A stretch of DNA of 64,000 nt. It comes from DASQPJ01 sp036268355. GTDB lineage: Bacteria > Actinomycetota > Actinomycetes > Sporichthyales > Sporichthyaceae. Position 1 is the first letter of the stretch. The number at the start of each line of letters is the position of its first letter. The position numbers and the translations under genes were made by a program. The DNA lies in NCBI GenBank assembly GCA_036268355.1, contig DATAUG010000117.1:1-64000 (forward strand). The letters are read 5' to 3'. Below, in pieces: positions 43,565 to 51,605 of the stretch. The notes below the pieces were generated by a model. That model was not told where the DNA came from and ran no database searches. It saw only the letters and a program-made list of their open reading frames with translations.

Positions 43565-43880
43565 CGGCCGAACGCTATCGGCCACCCTGTCGGCCGCCGC
43601 TCCGGACGGGATTCGGGCCGGTTCGCGGAACTTGCCGGGTTTGACCGGCCTGCCCTTGGGTAGGGGCGGCCTGCCCGGCGATGGTGGGACCGAGGGCGGG
43701 GCGGTGCAGTCTCGTCGAGCGGTCACGAGGACCACCGCGTCGGGGTACCGGCCGGAACCCACCCTGGTCACCCGTCGCCCACACCGGTGTGTAATCGGCT
43801 GCGGGTCGCCGCACCGGAGGGTTGGTTCGAGCGCCCACCGGCGGCAAGGCGCTGCCGCCAAGGGCACACGGCCGGCGGCT

Positions 43881-43992
43881 GCGACGGCCGGACCGGGAGA
43901 CCTGGCCGTCGCAGCCGTGTCCCCCCGTTTGCGCGCGACGGCCGGACCGGGAGACCTGGCTGTCACAACCGCCGCAGCCGTGTCCCCCCGTT
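43881..43992. repeat. Imperfect direct repeat, about 49 bp
   Basis: 43881-43929 and 43935-43992 both begin GCGACGGCCGGACCGGGAGA and end in GCAGCCGTGTCCCCCCGTT; the second has a 9-base insertion before GCAGCC. Confidence 0.85.
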
Positions 43993-44012
43993 GCAGCCGC
44001 AGGCCCAGCGGC

Positions 44013-44061
44013 TTGCGTCCGGCTGACTCGACGCTATTTGCGTCGGGTCCGCCGGACGCTA
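44013..44061. repeat. TTGCGTCCGG long inverted repeat, copy 3
   Basis: Arms 44013-44034 and 44040-44061 pair with two mismatches and one G-T pair around TATTT. Same outer arm (GCGTCCGGC/GCCGGACGC) and CTATT core as copy 1. Confidence 0.88.
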
Positions 44062-44100
44062 CGAGAAATCGCCGCCGGCGGCACCGTGGGCGCTCACCTG

Positions 44101-44174
44101 TGCACCGCCGTCGGACGGTGCACGCTGAAGGTGGCGCGCACTGCGACATCGGTTCACTCGGTGCGCTCGCTCAC
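44101..44174 (-). repeat. Leader element, copy C (degenerate)
   Basis: On the minus strand it matches the elements at 57346 and 59665: GAGCGAGCGCA, CGATGTC, GTGC-GCGCCAC-TTC-GC-GTGCACCGTC, ending before GGTGAGC. Here GTGAGC opens only a 12-codon frame, so the element is detached from any gene. It overlaps the end of the patatin gene by four bases. Confidence 0.7.
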
Positions 44175-45418
44175 GCCGTGTCCGGGATCGCGAGGGCGTC
44201 CAGCGGGCCGACCTGCCACGGGTCGTCGGGGCCCGGCGGGGCCTGCAGCCAGGCCTGCGCGTCGGCCGCGCCGAGGGCGAGCAGCTCGTCGATGTACTCC
44301 GGGGCGAAGAACAGGTAGCTGAACAACTCGCCGTGCACCGCCCGCGCGCCGAAGACTCTGCCGAACACGGCGAGCTCCGGGTTGCGCAGGCTCCGGAAGC
44401 CTCGGTAATGCTCGTGGAACACCTGTTGGGCAAGGCCGCCGAGCAGGCTGTGATGTTGCGGGGCAACGAATATGTAGGGGACCTGACGGTACGAGGGCTT
44501 GCCTCGGGCCCGTCGATACGTGACGCCACCCGGGTCGGAGCCGGCGAAGAAGGAATTCACCACGCCCAGGGCCCGCATGTCCTCCACCAGCGGGTCGACC
44601 AGTCGGCTGTGCAGCATGTTCAGCGCCCCGTCGCCGAGGTTCGGCGCGCGGTCGGACCGCGGGGGCCGCTCCTGCGCCGACGGGATCGCGGCCGTGGAGA
44701 CGACCACCACCCGATCCACCTGCAGGTCCAGGGCCGGCTTGATCGGGGTGTTCAAACGGGTCGAGCCGTCCACGTACCAGCCACGTGCCTCCGGCGGCTC
44801 CTCGACCCGCACCGCCGGGAACAGGACCGGGATCGCGGCCGAGGCCCGCACATGGTCCTCACCGATCTGCACCGGCACGTAGTCCAGAAGGTGCGACGCG
44901 AAACTCGGCAGCGCGACCTTGCCGTCGCAGAACACCACGGCCCGTTCCCGGCCGACGTCGGTCGCGATCACCGCCAACACTGCCTGACCCGCGTCGATGT
45001 TGCGGCGCAACTGCGCCCAGTCGATGCAGCGACGCAGATGGTCTCGCGTCGGCTCCGGGTTCAGCAGGCCCGTCGGGCCGATGCCGGCCGTCGGCAGCAG
45101 TCCGGCGATGCCGCGGTTCAACAGCCACCACGCCTGCGCCGGAAGCGGGTTCATGACGTCACGCAGACCCGTCCGGCGCCATTGCTCGACCAGTCCCGCC
45201 GCGGCCTCGCGGGCCGGCAGGTGGGCCACCGCGGCCAGGAACGCGGCGTTGATGGCGCCGACGCTGCTGCCGACCAGAACCGTCGGTCGTTCCCCCCGAG
45301 CCGCCAGGGCCGGCAGCAGCACAGACAGCGCGCCGGCCTCGTAGGCGCCACGCGCCCCGCCGCCCGCGAGCACCAGACCGGTCACCGAACCCGAGCCCCC
45401 CGGTGCCGTACCGCTCAC
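44171..45418 (-). CDS. Patatin-like phospholipase
   Basis: 415 residues. The patatin motifs are GLVLAGGGARGAYEAGAL (oxyanion hole), GSSVGAINAAFLA (nucleophile Ser about residue 55) and YVDGSTRLNTPIKPAL (catalytic Asp). A Ser-Asp dyad lipid acyl hydrolase, probably cytoplasmic or membrane-associated. Start GTG at 45418 chosen because the motif follows closely and GAGGGA lies upstream. Confidence 0.9.
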   Translation of the reverse strand: MSGTAPGGSGSVTGLVLAGGGARGAYEAGALSVLLPALAARGERPTVLVGSSVGAINAAFLAAVAHLPAREAAAGLVEQWRRTGLRDVMNPLPAQAWWLLNRGIAGLLPTAGIGPTGLLNPEPTRDHLRRCIDWAQLRRNIDAGQAVLAVIATDVGRERAVVFCDGKVALPSFASHLLDYVPVQIGEDHVRASAAIPVLFPAVRVEEPPEARGWYVDGSTRLNTPIKPALDLQVDRVVVVSTAAIPSAQERPPRSDRAPNLGDGALNMLHSRLVDPLVEDMRALGVVNSFFAGSDPGGVTYRRARGKPSYRQVPYIFVAPQHHSLLGGLAQQVFHEHYRGFRSLRNPELAVFGRVFGARAVHGELFSYLFFAPEYIDELLALGAADAQAWLQAPPGPDDPWQVGPLDALAIPDTA

Positions 45419-45438
45419 TGGTCCCTCACCCCCACGCC

Positions 45439-45487
45439 TTGCGTCCGGCAAATCGTGGCCCACCGGACACTATTCGCCGGACGCAGG
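45439..45487. repeat. TTGCGTCCGG long inverted repeat, copy 4
   Basis: TGCGTCCGGC (45440-45449) and GCCGGACGCA (45476-45485) are perfect arms; an inner part pairs partly, and CTATT lies at the right side of the loop. Between divergent genes. Confidence 0.85.
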
Positions 45488-45662
45488 CGAGATCGAGAGG
45501 CGCCCCGGGCTTGCGCGGCCGTTGCCCCGTTTGACCGCACCCGTCCGGGTGATGATCAAGTCGATCATGGCGCGCTGCCGGCAATGGTGTGCCTTGCTTG
45601 CCCGGACAGCCGGCCGCCCGCGGGCGCGCCCGGATCGGACCAAGCCCTTGGGGGAGGGTTTC

Positions 45663-47060
45663 GTGAACCGGAAATTCCGTCGCCTCAGGCACACCGGGGC
45701 CGTGGCCGGGTCAACGCTGGGACTGGTGGCCGGGCTCGTCCTGGCCGCCGGGACAGCGGCTCGGGCCCAGGCTCTGATCACCGAGTTCCCGGTGCCGACG
45801 CACGGCGCCAACGTCGGCCTGATCACCATCGGGCCGGACGGCGCGCTGTGGTTCACCGAAGCAGCCGGAAACAAGATCGGCCGGATCAGCCTCGCCGGGG
45901 TGATCACCGAGTTCGCCGTCCCGACCGCGCACAGCCGTCCGTTCGGGATCACCACGGGGCCGGACGGCGCGCTGTGGTTCACCGAGGTGGGCGCGGACAA
46001 GATCGGTCGGATCACCACCGCCGGCACCGTCACGGAGTTCGCGGTCACCGCCGGCAGCCGGCCGGCCGAAATCGCGGCCGGGCCGGACGGCGCACTGTGG
46101 TTCACCGAGGACGGCCCGGCGAAGATCGGCCGGATCACCACGGCCGGGACGTTGAGCAACGAGTACCCGGTGACCGGAGCGAGCACCGCGTCGCTCGAGG
46201 GGATCGTGACCGGACCCGACGGCGCACTGTGGTTCACCGAGTACAACAACGACAAGATCGGCCGGATCAGCACTACCGGGGCCGTGACGAACCAGTACTC
46301 GGTTCCGACGGCCAACGCCGACCCGGACGAGATCACCGTCGGGCCCGACGGTGCGCTGTGGTTCACCGAGGGCGGCAACACCCCGAAGGTCGGTCGGATC
46401 ACCACGAGCGGGACGTTCACCGAGTTCGCGGCCCCGGTGGCCGGACCACTGGCCGGGATCACCGCCGGACTCGACGGCGCGCTGTGGTTCGTCTCCGCCG
46501 GGGACGGCGTCATCGGCCGGCTGACGACGACCGGCGGTTTCGCGACGTTGCCCGTTCCCACGCCGCACGCTGCGCCCTACGGGATCACCGCCGGGCTCGA
46601 CGGAAACATCTGGTTCGGCGAGGGCGACGGCAACAACAGCGTCAACCAGATCGGCCAGGTGCTGATCACCGGCGCTCCGGGACCCGCCGGACCCGCCGGA
46701 CCCGCCGGGGGGACCGGTGCCACCGGGCCGGCCGGCGCGACCGGAGCAACCGGCGACGCCGGGCCGACCGGAGCCGCCGGAACCCCCGGAACCCCGGGCG
46801 CCATGGGCGCGACCGGAGCCACCGGCCCGGCCGGAACCTCGGGAACTCCGGGGACCCCGGGCGCCGCGGGCGCCTCCGGAGCCACCGGCCCGGCGGGCGC
46901 CACCGGCACGAGCGGAACCCCCGGCCCCCGGGGCGCGACCGGAGCCCCCGGTCCCCGGGGCGCAACCGGAGCCACCGGACCTACCGGGCCGACCGGCGAT
47001 GGCCGCCACCACTACGGGGACGGCGCCCACGAGGAGAAGAAGCTCGGCGGGCTGCTCTAG
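45663..47060 (+). CDS. Secreted virginiamycin B lyase-like propeller fused to a collagen-like Gly-x-y tail
   Basis: 465 residues. Signal peptide (GSTLGLVAGLVLAAGTAARAQA), then about seven blades of 42-45 residues, each with the Vgb signature GPDGALWFTE and (K)IGRIT (about 40-330). A collagen-like domain of about 40 Gly-x-y triplets follows (about 335-445), ending in HHYGDGAHEEKKLGGLL. Vgb lyases linearise streptogramin B, but most secreted Vgb-like propellers are not shown to be lyases. Start GTG at 45663 behind GGGGGAGGG. The fusion looks like a surface or matrix protein. Confidence 0.85.
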   Translation: MNRKFRRLRHTGAVAGSTLGLVAGLVLAAGTAARAQALITEFPVPTHGANVGLITIGPDGALWFTEAAGNKIGRISLAGVITEFAVPTAHSRPFGITTGPDGALWFTEVGADKIGRITTAGTVTEFAVTAGSRPAEIAAGPDGALWFTEDGPAKIGRITTAGTLSNEYPVTGASTASLEGIVTGPDGALWFTEYNNDKIGRISTTGAVTNQYSVPTANADPDEITVGPDGALWFTEGGNTPKVGRITTSGTFTEFAAPVAGPLAGITAGLDGALWFVSAGDGVIGRLTTTGGFATLPVPTPHAAPYGITAGLDGNIWFGEGDGNNSVNQIGQVLITGAPGPAGPAGPAGGTGATGPAGATGATGDAGPTGAAGTPGTPGAMGATGATGPAGTSGTPGTPGAAGASGATGPAGATGTSGTPGPRGATGAPGPRGATGATGPTGPTGDGRHHYGDGAHEEKKLGGLL

Positions 47061-47068
47061 GCAACTTC

Positions 47069-47111
47069 AACGGTCCCCCGGAGCTCCCCACAGGAGCTCC
47101 GGGGGACCGTT
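47069..47111 (+). terminator. Terminator hairpin after the propeller-collagen gene
   Basis: Perfect 19-bp stem (AACGGTCCCCCGGAGCTCC, 47069-47087, with 47093-47111) around CCACA. No U-tract. Confidence 0.88.
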
Positions 47112-47174
47112 GCGTGAACCAGGCTTCGTCAGGGCTGACGCCCCGGCAAGTGATTCGGTGCAGGCACAAGACAC

Positions 47175-47216
47175 TGCGGTCCCCGGGCCGCCCTTGTGGG
47201 CGTTCCGGGGACCGCA
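47175..47216 (-). terminator. Hairpin between convergent genes
   Basis: TGCGGTCCCCGG (47175-47186) pairs with CCGGGGACCGCA (47205-47216), with an inner GCCC/GGGC. Lies 16 bases past the stop of the minus-strand secreted protein. Confidence 0.75.
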
Positions 47217-47231
47217 CGAACATCGCGGTGC

Positions 47232-48101
47232 TCAGGGTGCGTCGGGGTCCAGCCACCAGTCGTCGTCGGTCCAGTAGTAGTAGCGGCAGTCGCAGTCCCG
47301 GCTCTGCCGCACGGAGTGCCGGACCACGTTCTCGTGACGATGGCGCGCGCGCGGGCCCTCGTCCCGGGCGCCCGACTGCGCGCTCCGCCGGACGTCCGAG
47401 GTGGCCTTGGCATGCCGGGGTGCCGGCTTCATCGAGCCTTTGCGGGCAGCGGTCGATGCCGACGTTGTCGGGGTGGCGTGGTCGCTTGCCCGCTCGTGCG
47501 TGACCGGGGCCGGCAGCGCGACTGTCGGGCCGTACACGCGGGCCGCGCCGACCGGCGCGGACCCGGGAACCGACACCTCGGACTGCGTCGGGTGCGCGAG
47601 CCCGCCGTAGCCGGCGTAGCCACTGCTACCGCCCAGCGGGATCGCGGGCGCGGCGTCCGGGTCCGCGGTGGTGTCCTCGAGGGACAGCAGCGACCCGTGC
47701 GGCACGATGATCTTCAGGTCACCGGCCTCGCGGCCCATCGCGAGTTTGTGCCCGTGCAGGTCCAGGGTGACCGACGACCCACCGGGCATGGCCACGACCG
47801 GCGAGGCGCCCGCGGGAGCCGAGATGTCGGCGCCCAGGGTCACCGTGCGGGTCCCGTCGCTCGCGGCGAGATCGCCGGTCAACGTGCTCCACGAGTCCGC
47901 CGTATTGACATCGGCCGAAGCCGGCGAGCCGGACTGCAGTTGCCACACGGCACCGGTCACCCCGGCCACCAGACCGGCGCCGATTCCGGCGTACCGGACG
48001 CGACCCAGGCCCGCGGACGCTCCGTGGCGCGACCCCTTGCTCCCGCCGACATACCGTGCCCGGCGCCCACCGGAGGCACCGTGCCGAGACTGCTTGCCCA
48101 C
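47232..48101 (-). CDS. Secreted or surface protein with unusual aromatic-acidic C-terminus
   Basis: About 289 residues. A basic Ser/Gly/Arg-rich N-terminus precedes a hydrophobic segment (YAGIGAGLVAGVTGAVWQL). The outer part, TVTLGADISAPAGASPVVAMPGGSSVTLDLHGHKL, looks like the start of a beta-helix or adhesin-type domain. A basic region follows, then DCDCRYYYW and TDDDWWLDPDAP at the end. No family match. GTG at 48101 is the best start I see, but it is uncertain. Confidence 0.55.
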   Translation of the reverse strand: MGKQSRHGASGGRRARYVGGSKGSRHGASAGLGRVRYAGIGAGLVAGVTGAVWQLQSGSPASADVNTADSWSTLTGDLAASDGTRTVTLGADISAPAGASPVVAMPGGSSVTLDLHGHKLAMGREAGDLKIIVPHGSLLSLEDTTADPDAAPAIPLGGSSGYAGYGGLAHPTQSEVSVPGSAPVGAARVYGPTVALPAPVTHERASDHATPTTSASTAARKGSMKPAPRHAKATSDVRRSAQSGARDEGPRARHRHENVVRHSVRQSRDCDCRYYYWTDDDWWLDPDAP

Positions 48102-48338
48102 ACCGACCCCCGGAGATTCGTGGCCCGCGGCGCCGTGTCGACCACCGCTCGAACTGCTGAGGCGGACCCGCGTCCCCCTGAGGTCCGGCTCAGGAGGGAT
48201 CGTGCCCCACCGGCTGTCCCACGGCGTCCGGATCCCGGCCGGATACACCCGTCCGGCCCAGTCCCGAACGGACGCAGGCCTTGCGACGAAAGCCGCAGAT
48301 GGTCCCTCAGGTGGCGAACCGGCCACCGGAGAGATCAG

Positions 48339-49403
48339 CTATTCGGGACGACCCGCGCCCCAGTTGGAGTGCGTGCCCCAGCCGTGGGCGTCGTGGAACC
48401 AGACCCGCATTCGGTACTTGAACCGATCGCTCAGGTGCGTGAACTCGGCCCAGTGCACGGTGGCAGGCATGTCGCGCCACTGCTCGTGCGCCGGGTCCAC
48501 CCAGTCCTGCGCGTGCGGTTCGTAGCGGTCCAGTTCCACGCGCACCGCGTCGGTGCCGAGCGGGACGTCGTCCCAGGAACCGGTCAACGAATCGTCGCCT
48601 GCCTGCGCCTTCAGGCCGACCGCGCCGGGCACGACGGTGAGGCCGGCGTCCGGCAGGCAGTCGCCGCCGCCGGCGGGCACCACGGCGTGCTTGGGGAGGG
48701 CGTCGATCCGGTCCACCCCGGTGCCGAGGTCGTGCGGCCAGGACTGCGCCCCGGATGCCGCGCAGGCCAGCAGTTGGCCGTCCGGTCCGCCGGTGCCCCT
48801 CGTGCTGAACTCGACCGAGGGTCCGGTGATGCCATCGCGTCGGACCTGGAAGTCCAGGTAGTTCTCGTCGCAGAACAGCTTGCTCGCGTCGCCCGTGTTC
48901 CCCACGGTGCCCAGCCGGTCGCCCGCGGCGACGTGCTGCCCGTCCGTTATCGAGATCACCGACAGGTGCCCGTACTTGGAGACCACACCGGCGCCGTGGT
49001 CGACCCAGACCCAGGTGCCGAAATCCGTTGCGCCGCCGAAGCCGCAGGGCTTGCCGTGCGCCTCGCCGATGTGCGCGACCCCGGCACCCATCGCGAACAC
49101 CCCGGCCGCCGACATCGGTCGACCCTGGCGTTGGCCGGTCGGGATCACGTCGACACCCCAGAACCGGTGGTGGTCCGGGCAGCCCGGGTTGTGCATCGTG
49201 CAATCGACCTTCGACTCCACCCGCAGCGGCCACCACACCGGGTCGGAGAACCATTGCCCGGTCGCCTGCACCGCGTCGCTCGGCGACACGGGTAGCAGTC
49301 CCAGACACGTGCCGAGCGTCGTCACGAGGACCGTCGCGCGCACCGACCGACGCACCGAACCCCCACATTGGCCGCACCCGCACCGCTCCCCCGATGCCTT
49401 CAA
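48339..49403 (-). CDS. Secreted M23/LytM-fold protein lacking the zinc ligands
   Basis: 354 residues. Signal peptide (about 15-45), then a LytM-like domain: FWGVDVIP where active enzymes have HxGxD (His replaced by Phe, Asp kept), KYGHLSVI (conserved), and YLDFQVR where active enzymes have HLHFEVR (both His lost). It should therefore be unable to bind catalytic zinc, like EnvC-type activators. A beta-rich C-terminal domain follows (VRVELDRYEPHAQDW, RMRVWFHDAHGWGTHSNWG). Start ATG at 49403. Confidence 0.82.
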   Translation of the reverse strand: MKASGERCGCGQCGGSVRRSVRATVLVTTLGTCLGLLPVSPSDAVQATGQWFSDPVWWPLRVESKVDCTMHNPGCPDHHRFWGVDVIPTGQRQGRPMSAAGVFAMGAGVAHIGEAHGKPCGFGGATDFGTWVWVDHGAGVVSKYGHLSVISITDGQHVAAGDRLGTVGNTGDASKLFCDENYLDFQVRRDGITGPSVEFSTRGTGGPDGQLLACAASGAQSWPHDLGTGVDRIDALPKHAVVPAGGGDCLPDAGLTVVPGAVGLKAQAGDDSLTGSWDDVPLGTDAVRVELDRYEPHAQDWVDPAHEQWRDMPATVHWAEFTHLSDRFKYRMRVWFHDAHGWGTHSNWGAGRPE

Positions 49404-49484
49404 GTTCTCCTCGAACGGCGAAACGCAGTCATCGGCCGAACGAGTGAACCGGTGCCGTGATGTTTGCCAGGTGGGCCAATTTAT

Positions 49485-49499
49485 CTGACGCTACGTCAG
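49485..49499. repeat. CTGACG palindrome, copy 14 (perfect)
   Basis: CTGACG-CTA-CGTCAG followed by TTGTC. Upstream of the LytM-like gene start, downstream of the PIG-L gene end. Confidence 0.85.
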
Positions 49500-49540
49500 T
49501 TGTCAGCCTCGGACGGCGTCGCCGATCCTCGACCGGGCAC

Positions 49541-50293
49541 TCAGGGCCGGGCCAGAACCAGGAATCCCTCGGCCAGTCGGCCCTCGGGGAGTCCGGCCGC
49601 GCGACCCTGGTCCTGTGCCCATTCGCGCATCCGCTCGGGCAGCCCGGCCACGTGCGCGGTCTGGCTGGTGTGCGCCGCCAACGCCGCCAGTTTCCGGTCG
49701 AATGTATCGGTGATGTCCACGTAGTGCTCGGCCCGATCGTTCGGGCTCATCACCCAGATCTCGGCGACGTCGTGCGGCGCCAAACCCTCCTGCGTCAGCA
49801 ACTCGGGGTGCGCCGCGGCGGTTCCGGCGTCGGGGTAGGCGGCCGACATCGCCGCGTCGCCGGCCGCCACGTGATCCGGATGGCCGAGGTAGAGGCTGCG
49901 CAGGTCACGTACCGGCGACGGGATCACGACCCGGCCGGGCCGGAAGCGCCGGATCACCCGGGCGATGTCCCGCCGCAGCGGGTAGTCCGCCACCAGTCGG
50001 CCGTCGGGACGGCCGAGGAACTCCAACTCGCTCACACCGAGGACGGCGGCGGCCTTGCGCTGCTCCTCCCGACGGGTCGCGCCCACCTGCTCGGGCGGCA
50101 CCAGTGGGTCGCGGCCGCCGGCGTCGCCGTCGGTGATCACGCAGTACGCCACCGTCAGACCGGCCGCCGTCCAGCCGGCGATGGTCCCGCCGCACGCGAA
50201 GTCCATGTCGTCCGGGTGCGCCACGACAACCAGCACCCGATCGCTCGCGGCGTCCACGGCTTGCTTGTGCTCCTCGCTCGTAGATATGTCCAC
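49541..50293 (-). CDS. PIG-L family deacetylase (MshB/Mca type)
   Basis: 250 residues. The zinc site is VVVAHPDDMDFACGG plus the distal His of LYLGHPDHVAAGD; ITDGDAGGRDPLVPPEQVGATRREEQRKAAAVLGV is typical of the group. Homologues deacetylate GlcNAc-inositol (mycothiol synthesis) or cleave mycothiol conjugates; others act on antibiotics or sugars. This protein is shorter than MshB, so the substrate is open. Start GTG at 50293. Divergent from the STAS gene. Confidence 0.88.
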   Translation of the reverse strand: MDISTSEEHKQAVDAASDRVLVVVAHPDDMDFACGGTIAGWTAAGLTVAYCVITDGDAGGRDPLVPPEQVGATRREEQRKAAAVLGVSELEFLGRPDGRLVADYPLRRDIARVIRRFRPGRVVIPSPVRDLRSLYLGHPDHVAAGDAAMSAAYPDAGTAAAHPELLTQEGLAPHDVAEIWVMSPNDRAEHYVDITDTFDRKLAALAAHTSQTAHVAGLPERMREWAQDQGRAAGLPEGRLAEGFLVLARP

Positions 50294-50349
50294 TCAGCCC
50301 CCAACGTCCTTGACTTCCGGGAGAATTCCGCGCCGCCGACCGCGGGCGC

Positions 50350-50364
50350 CTGACGATACGTCAG
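50350..50364. repeat. CTGACG palindrome, copy 15 (perfect)
   Basis: CTGACG-ATA-CGTCAG followed by TTGTC, as in copy 14. Between the divergent PIG-L and STAS genes. Confidence 0.85.
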
Positions 50365-50416
50365 TTGTCGTTCACGCGGGTCCGGTCGGCGGCGCTCGGG
50401 CTTTGTCTCCCGCCGG

Positions 50417-50442
50417 GGTTGGGTGGGTCACGGCGCGGGTAC
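50417..50442 (+). promoter_or_regulatory. Candidate SigB/SigF-type promoter of the STAS gene
   Basis: GGTT (50417-50420), 16 bases, GGGTAC (50437-50442) fits the Streptomyces SigB consensus GNNT-N14-16-GGGTA(C/T). It lies 11 bases before the ATG, so the leader would be very short or absent. This would put the STAS protein under the sigma factor it is expected to release. Confidence 0.55.
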
Positions 50443-50453
50443 TTGCTCCGACC

Positions 50454-50810
50454 ATGGACGCGACGGTCGGGTCGAGCGCCGCGGGCGCGTCCGCCGGCGG
50501 GCGGATTCAGGTGAACATCGGGCCCGCCGGTGAGGTGATCCCGGTGGGTACCCTCGACATCGGCAACGCCCGACTGCTGCACGCCGCGCTTGCCGACGCC
50601 AAGGCCGATCCGGCCCTGGTCGTCGACCTGCGCCGCGTCCGGTACCTGGACAGCGCGGCCGTCACGGTGCTGTTCGCCCATGCGCACAAGCCGCTGCGGA
50701 TCCTGGTCCGCGCAGGCTCGGCGGTCGCTCAAGTCGTGGAGATCTGCGGACTGTCGCGGGTGGCACAGGTTGAGTTGCCGGCTGCCGTCGACCCGACCCA
50801 GCAGGTGTGA
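50454..50810 (+). CDS. STAS-domain anti-sigma factor antagonist
   Basis: 118 residues. VIPVGTLDIGNARLLHAALADAKADPALVVDLRRVRYLDSAAVTVLFAHAH is the STAS core; the Ser of YLDSAAV is the regulatory phosphosite position. PLRILVRAGSAVAQVVEICGLSRVAQV is the C-terminal half. Start ATG at 50454, 11 bases behind a SigB-type promoter. First gene of the signalling block that ends with a similar STAS protein at 59741. Confidence 0.85.
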   Translation: MDATVGSSAAGASAGGRIQVNIGPAGEVIPVGTLDIGNARLLHAALADAKADPALVVDLRRVRYLDSAAVTVLFAHAHKPLRILVRAGSAVAQVVEICGLSRVAQVELPAAVDPTQQV

Positions 50811-51034
50811 ACCGGCGGAGACATCCGTCCGCGACGCAGTCCCGATTTGCCCGACGCAGTGCCGATCCGCACGAAACGCGGAGAAAGATCTCCACCGTCC
50901 GATGGAACCGGATCGTCCTCCGACGGAGTCGAATGGATCACCCGGCCGGGCGCCATCCCGTCCGCGCCGCACAACCCCGCGCGAAGGAAGGCAGCCCGCG
51001 AGATGACCGTCCGCACCCGAGCAGGAGATTGCCG

Positions 51035-51439
51035 GTGACGACCTCGTTCCACCTCGACGAGAGCGTGCTCGTCGACGGACCGCTGCACTTGCTGCACCCG
51101 GTCCGGGACCCGGCCACGTTCGTCTTCGGCGACGTGCACGCATTCGTCAACGAACACCTGGCCAACCTGTTCGCGCACCCGGTCCGCGACGGCGACGCCA
51201 CCTTCAAGTGGTGCCCGCACTGGGCCGAACATCCGGGTGCACACGCCCGGCTCACTGCGCTCTGGCAGGCCTGGGAGGCCCTGCACGACGGCACCGGCAC
51301 GGGCCCGTCCGCCTGGTGGCGCGACCACGCCGAACCCACGATGCGCGCGCTGACCCAACCCGAGGGGCCGTTCGCCCGCTGCGGCCCCACCCGCCACCAA
51401 CTCCCACCGGCCCTGCCCACGACGCACCAGGCCTGTTGA
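51035..51439 (+). CDS. DUF4913 protein
   Basis: 134 residues. FVFGDVHAFVNEHLANLF, FKWCPHWAEHPGAHARLTALWQAWEALH and AWWRDHAEPTMRAL...PFARC follow the DUF4913 pattern, a domain frequent on actinobacterial plasmids and integrative elements (family knowledge). Its presence inside a signalling block is unexplained. Start GTG at 51035 behind AGGAG. Confidence 0.78.
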   Translation: MTTSFHLDESVLVDGPLHLLHPVRDPATFVFGDVHAFVNEHLANLFAHPVRDGDATFKWCPHWAEHPGAHARLTALWQAWEALHDGTGTGPSAWWRDHAEPTMRALTQPEGPFARCGPTRHQLPPALPTTHQAC

Positions 51440-51605
51440 GCGGACCCCGACGCCCGGTGAGGGCCCGTCCGAGGCCCCGGTGGACCGCGCAGACACGCCG
51501 TGCGCCCCGGGTTTGCCGGCCGTGCGACGGGGAAGCAACGGCGCAGCGCCTGCACCGGCCGATCGGGGCGCATTCCGTTGATCGGCGCAGGCCGGGACGA
51601 GCGAG

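Larger units (their letters stand above)
43565..44170. other. Repeat-rich region without supported genes
   Basis: About 600 bases, containing a 49-bp imperfect direct repeat (43881-43992), a TTGCGTCCGG inverted repeat (44013-44061) and a leader element (44101-44174). The first 300 bases show nothing I recognise. Confidence 0.6.

Noticed and set aside
45663..47060. Antibiotic resistance gene (virginiamycin B lyase)
   Set aside because: The propeller signature alone is common in secreted proteins with no lyase activity; the collagen-like tail argues for another role.
44333..47503. Very long plus-strand frame opposite patatin and across the propeller gene
   Set aside because: Arg/His/Asp-rich translation typical of a shadow frame; the minus-strand patatin and the plus-strand Vgb frame carry all motifs.
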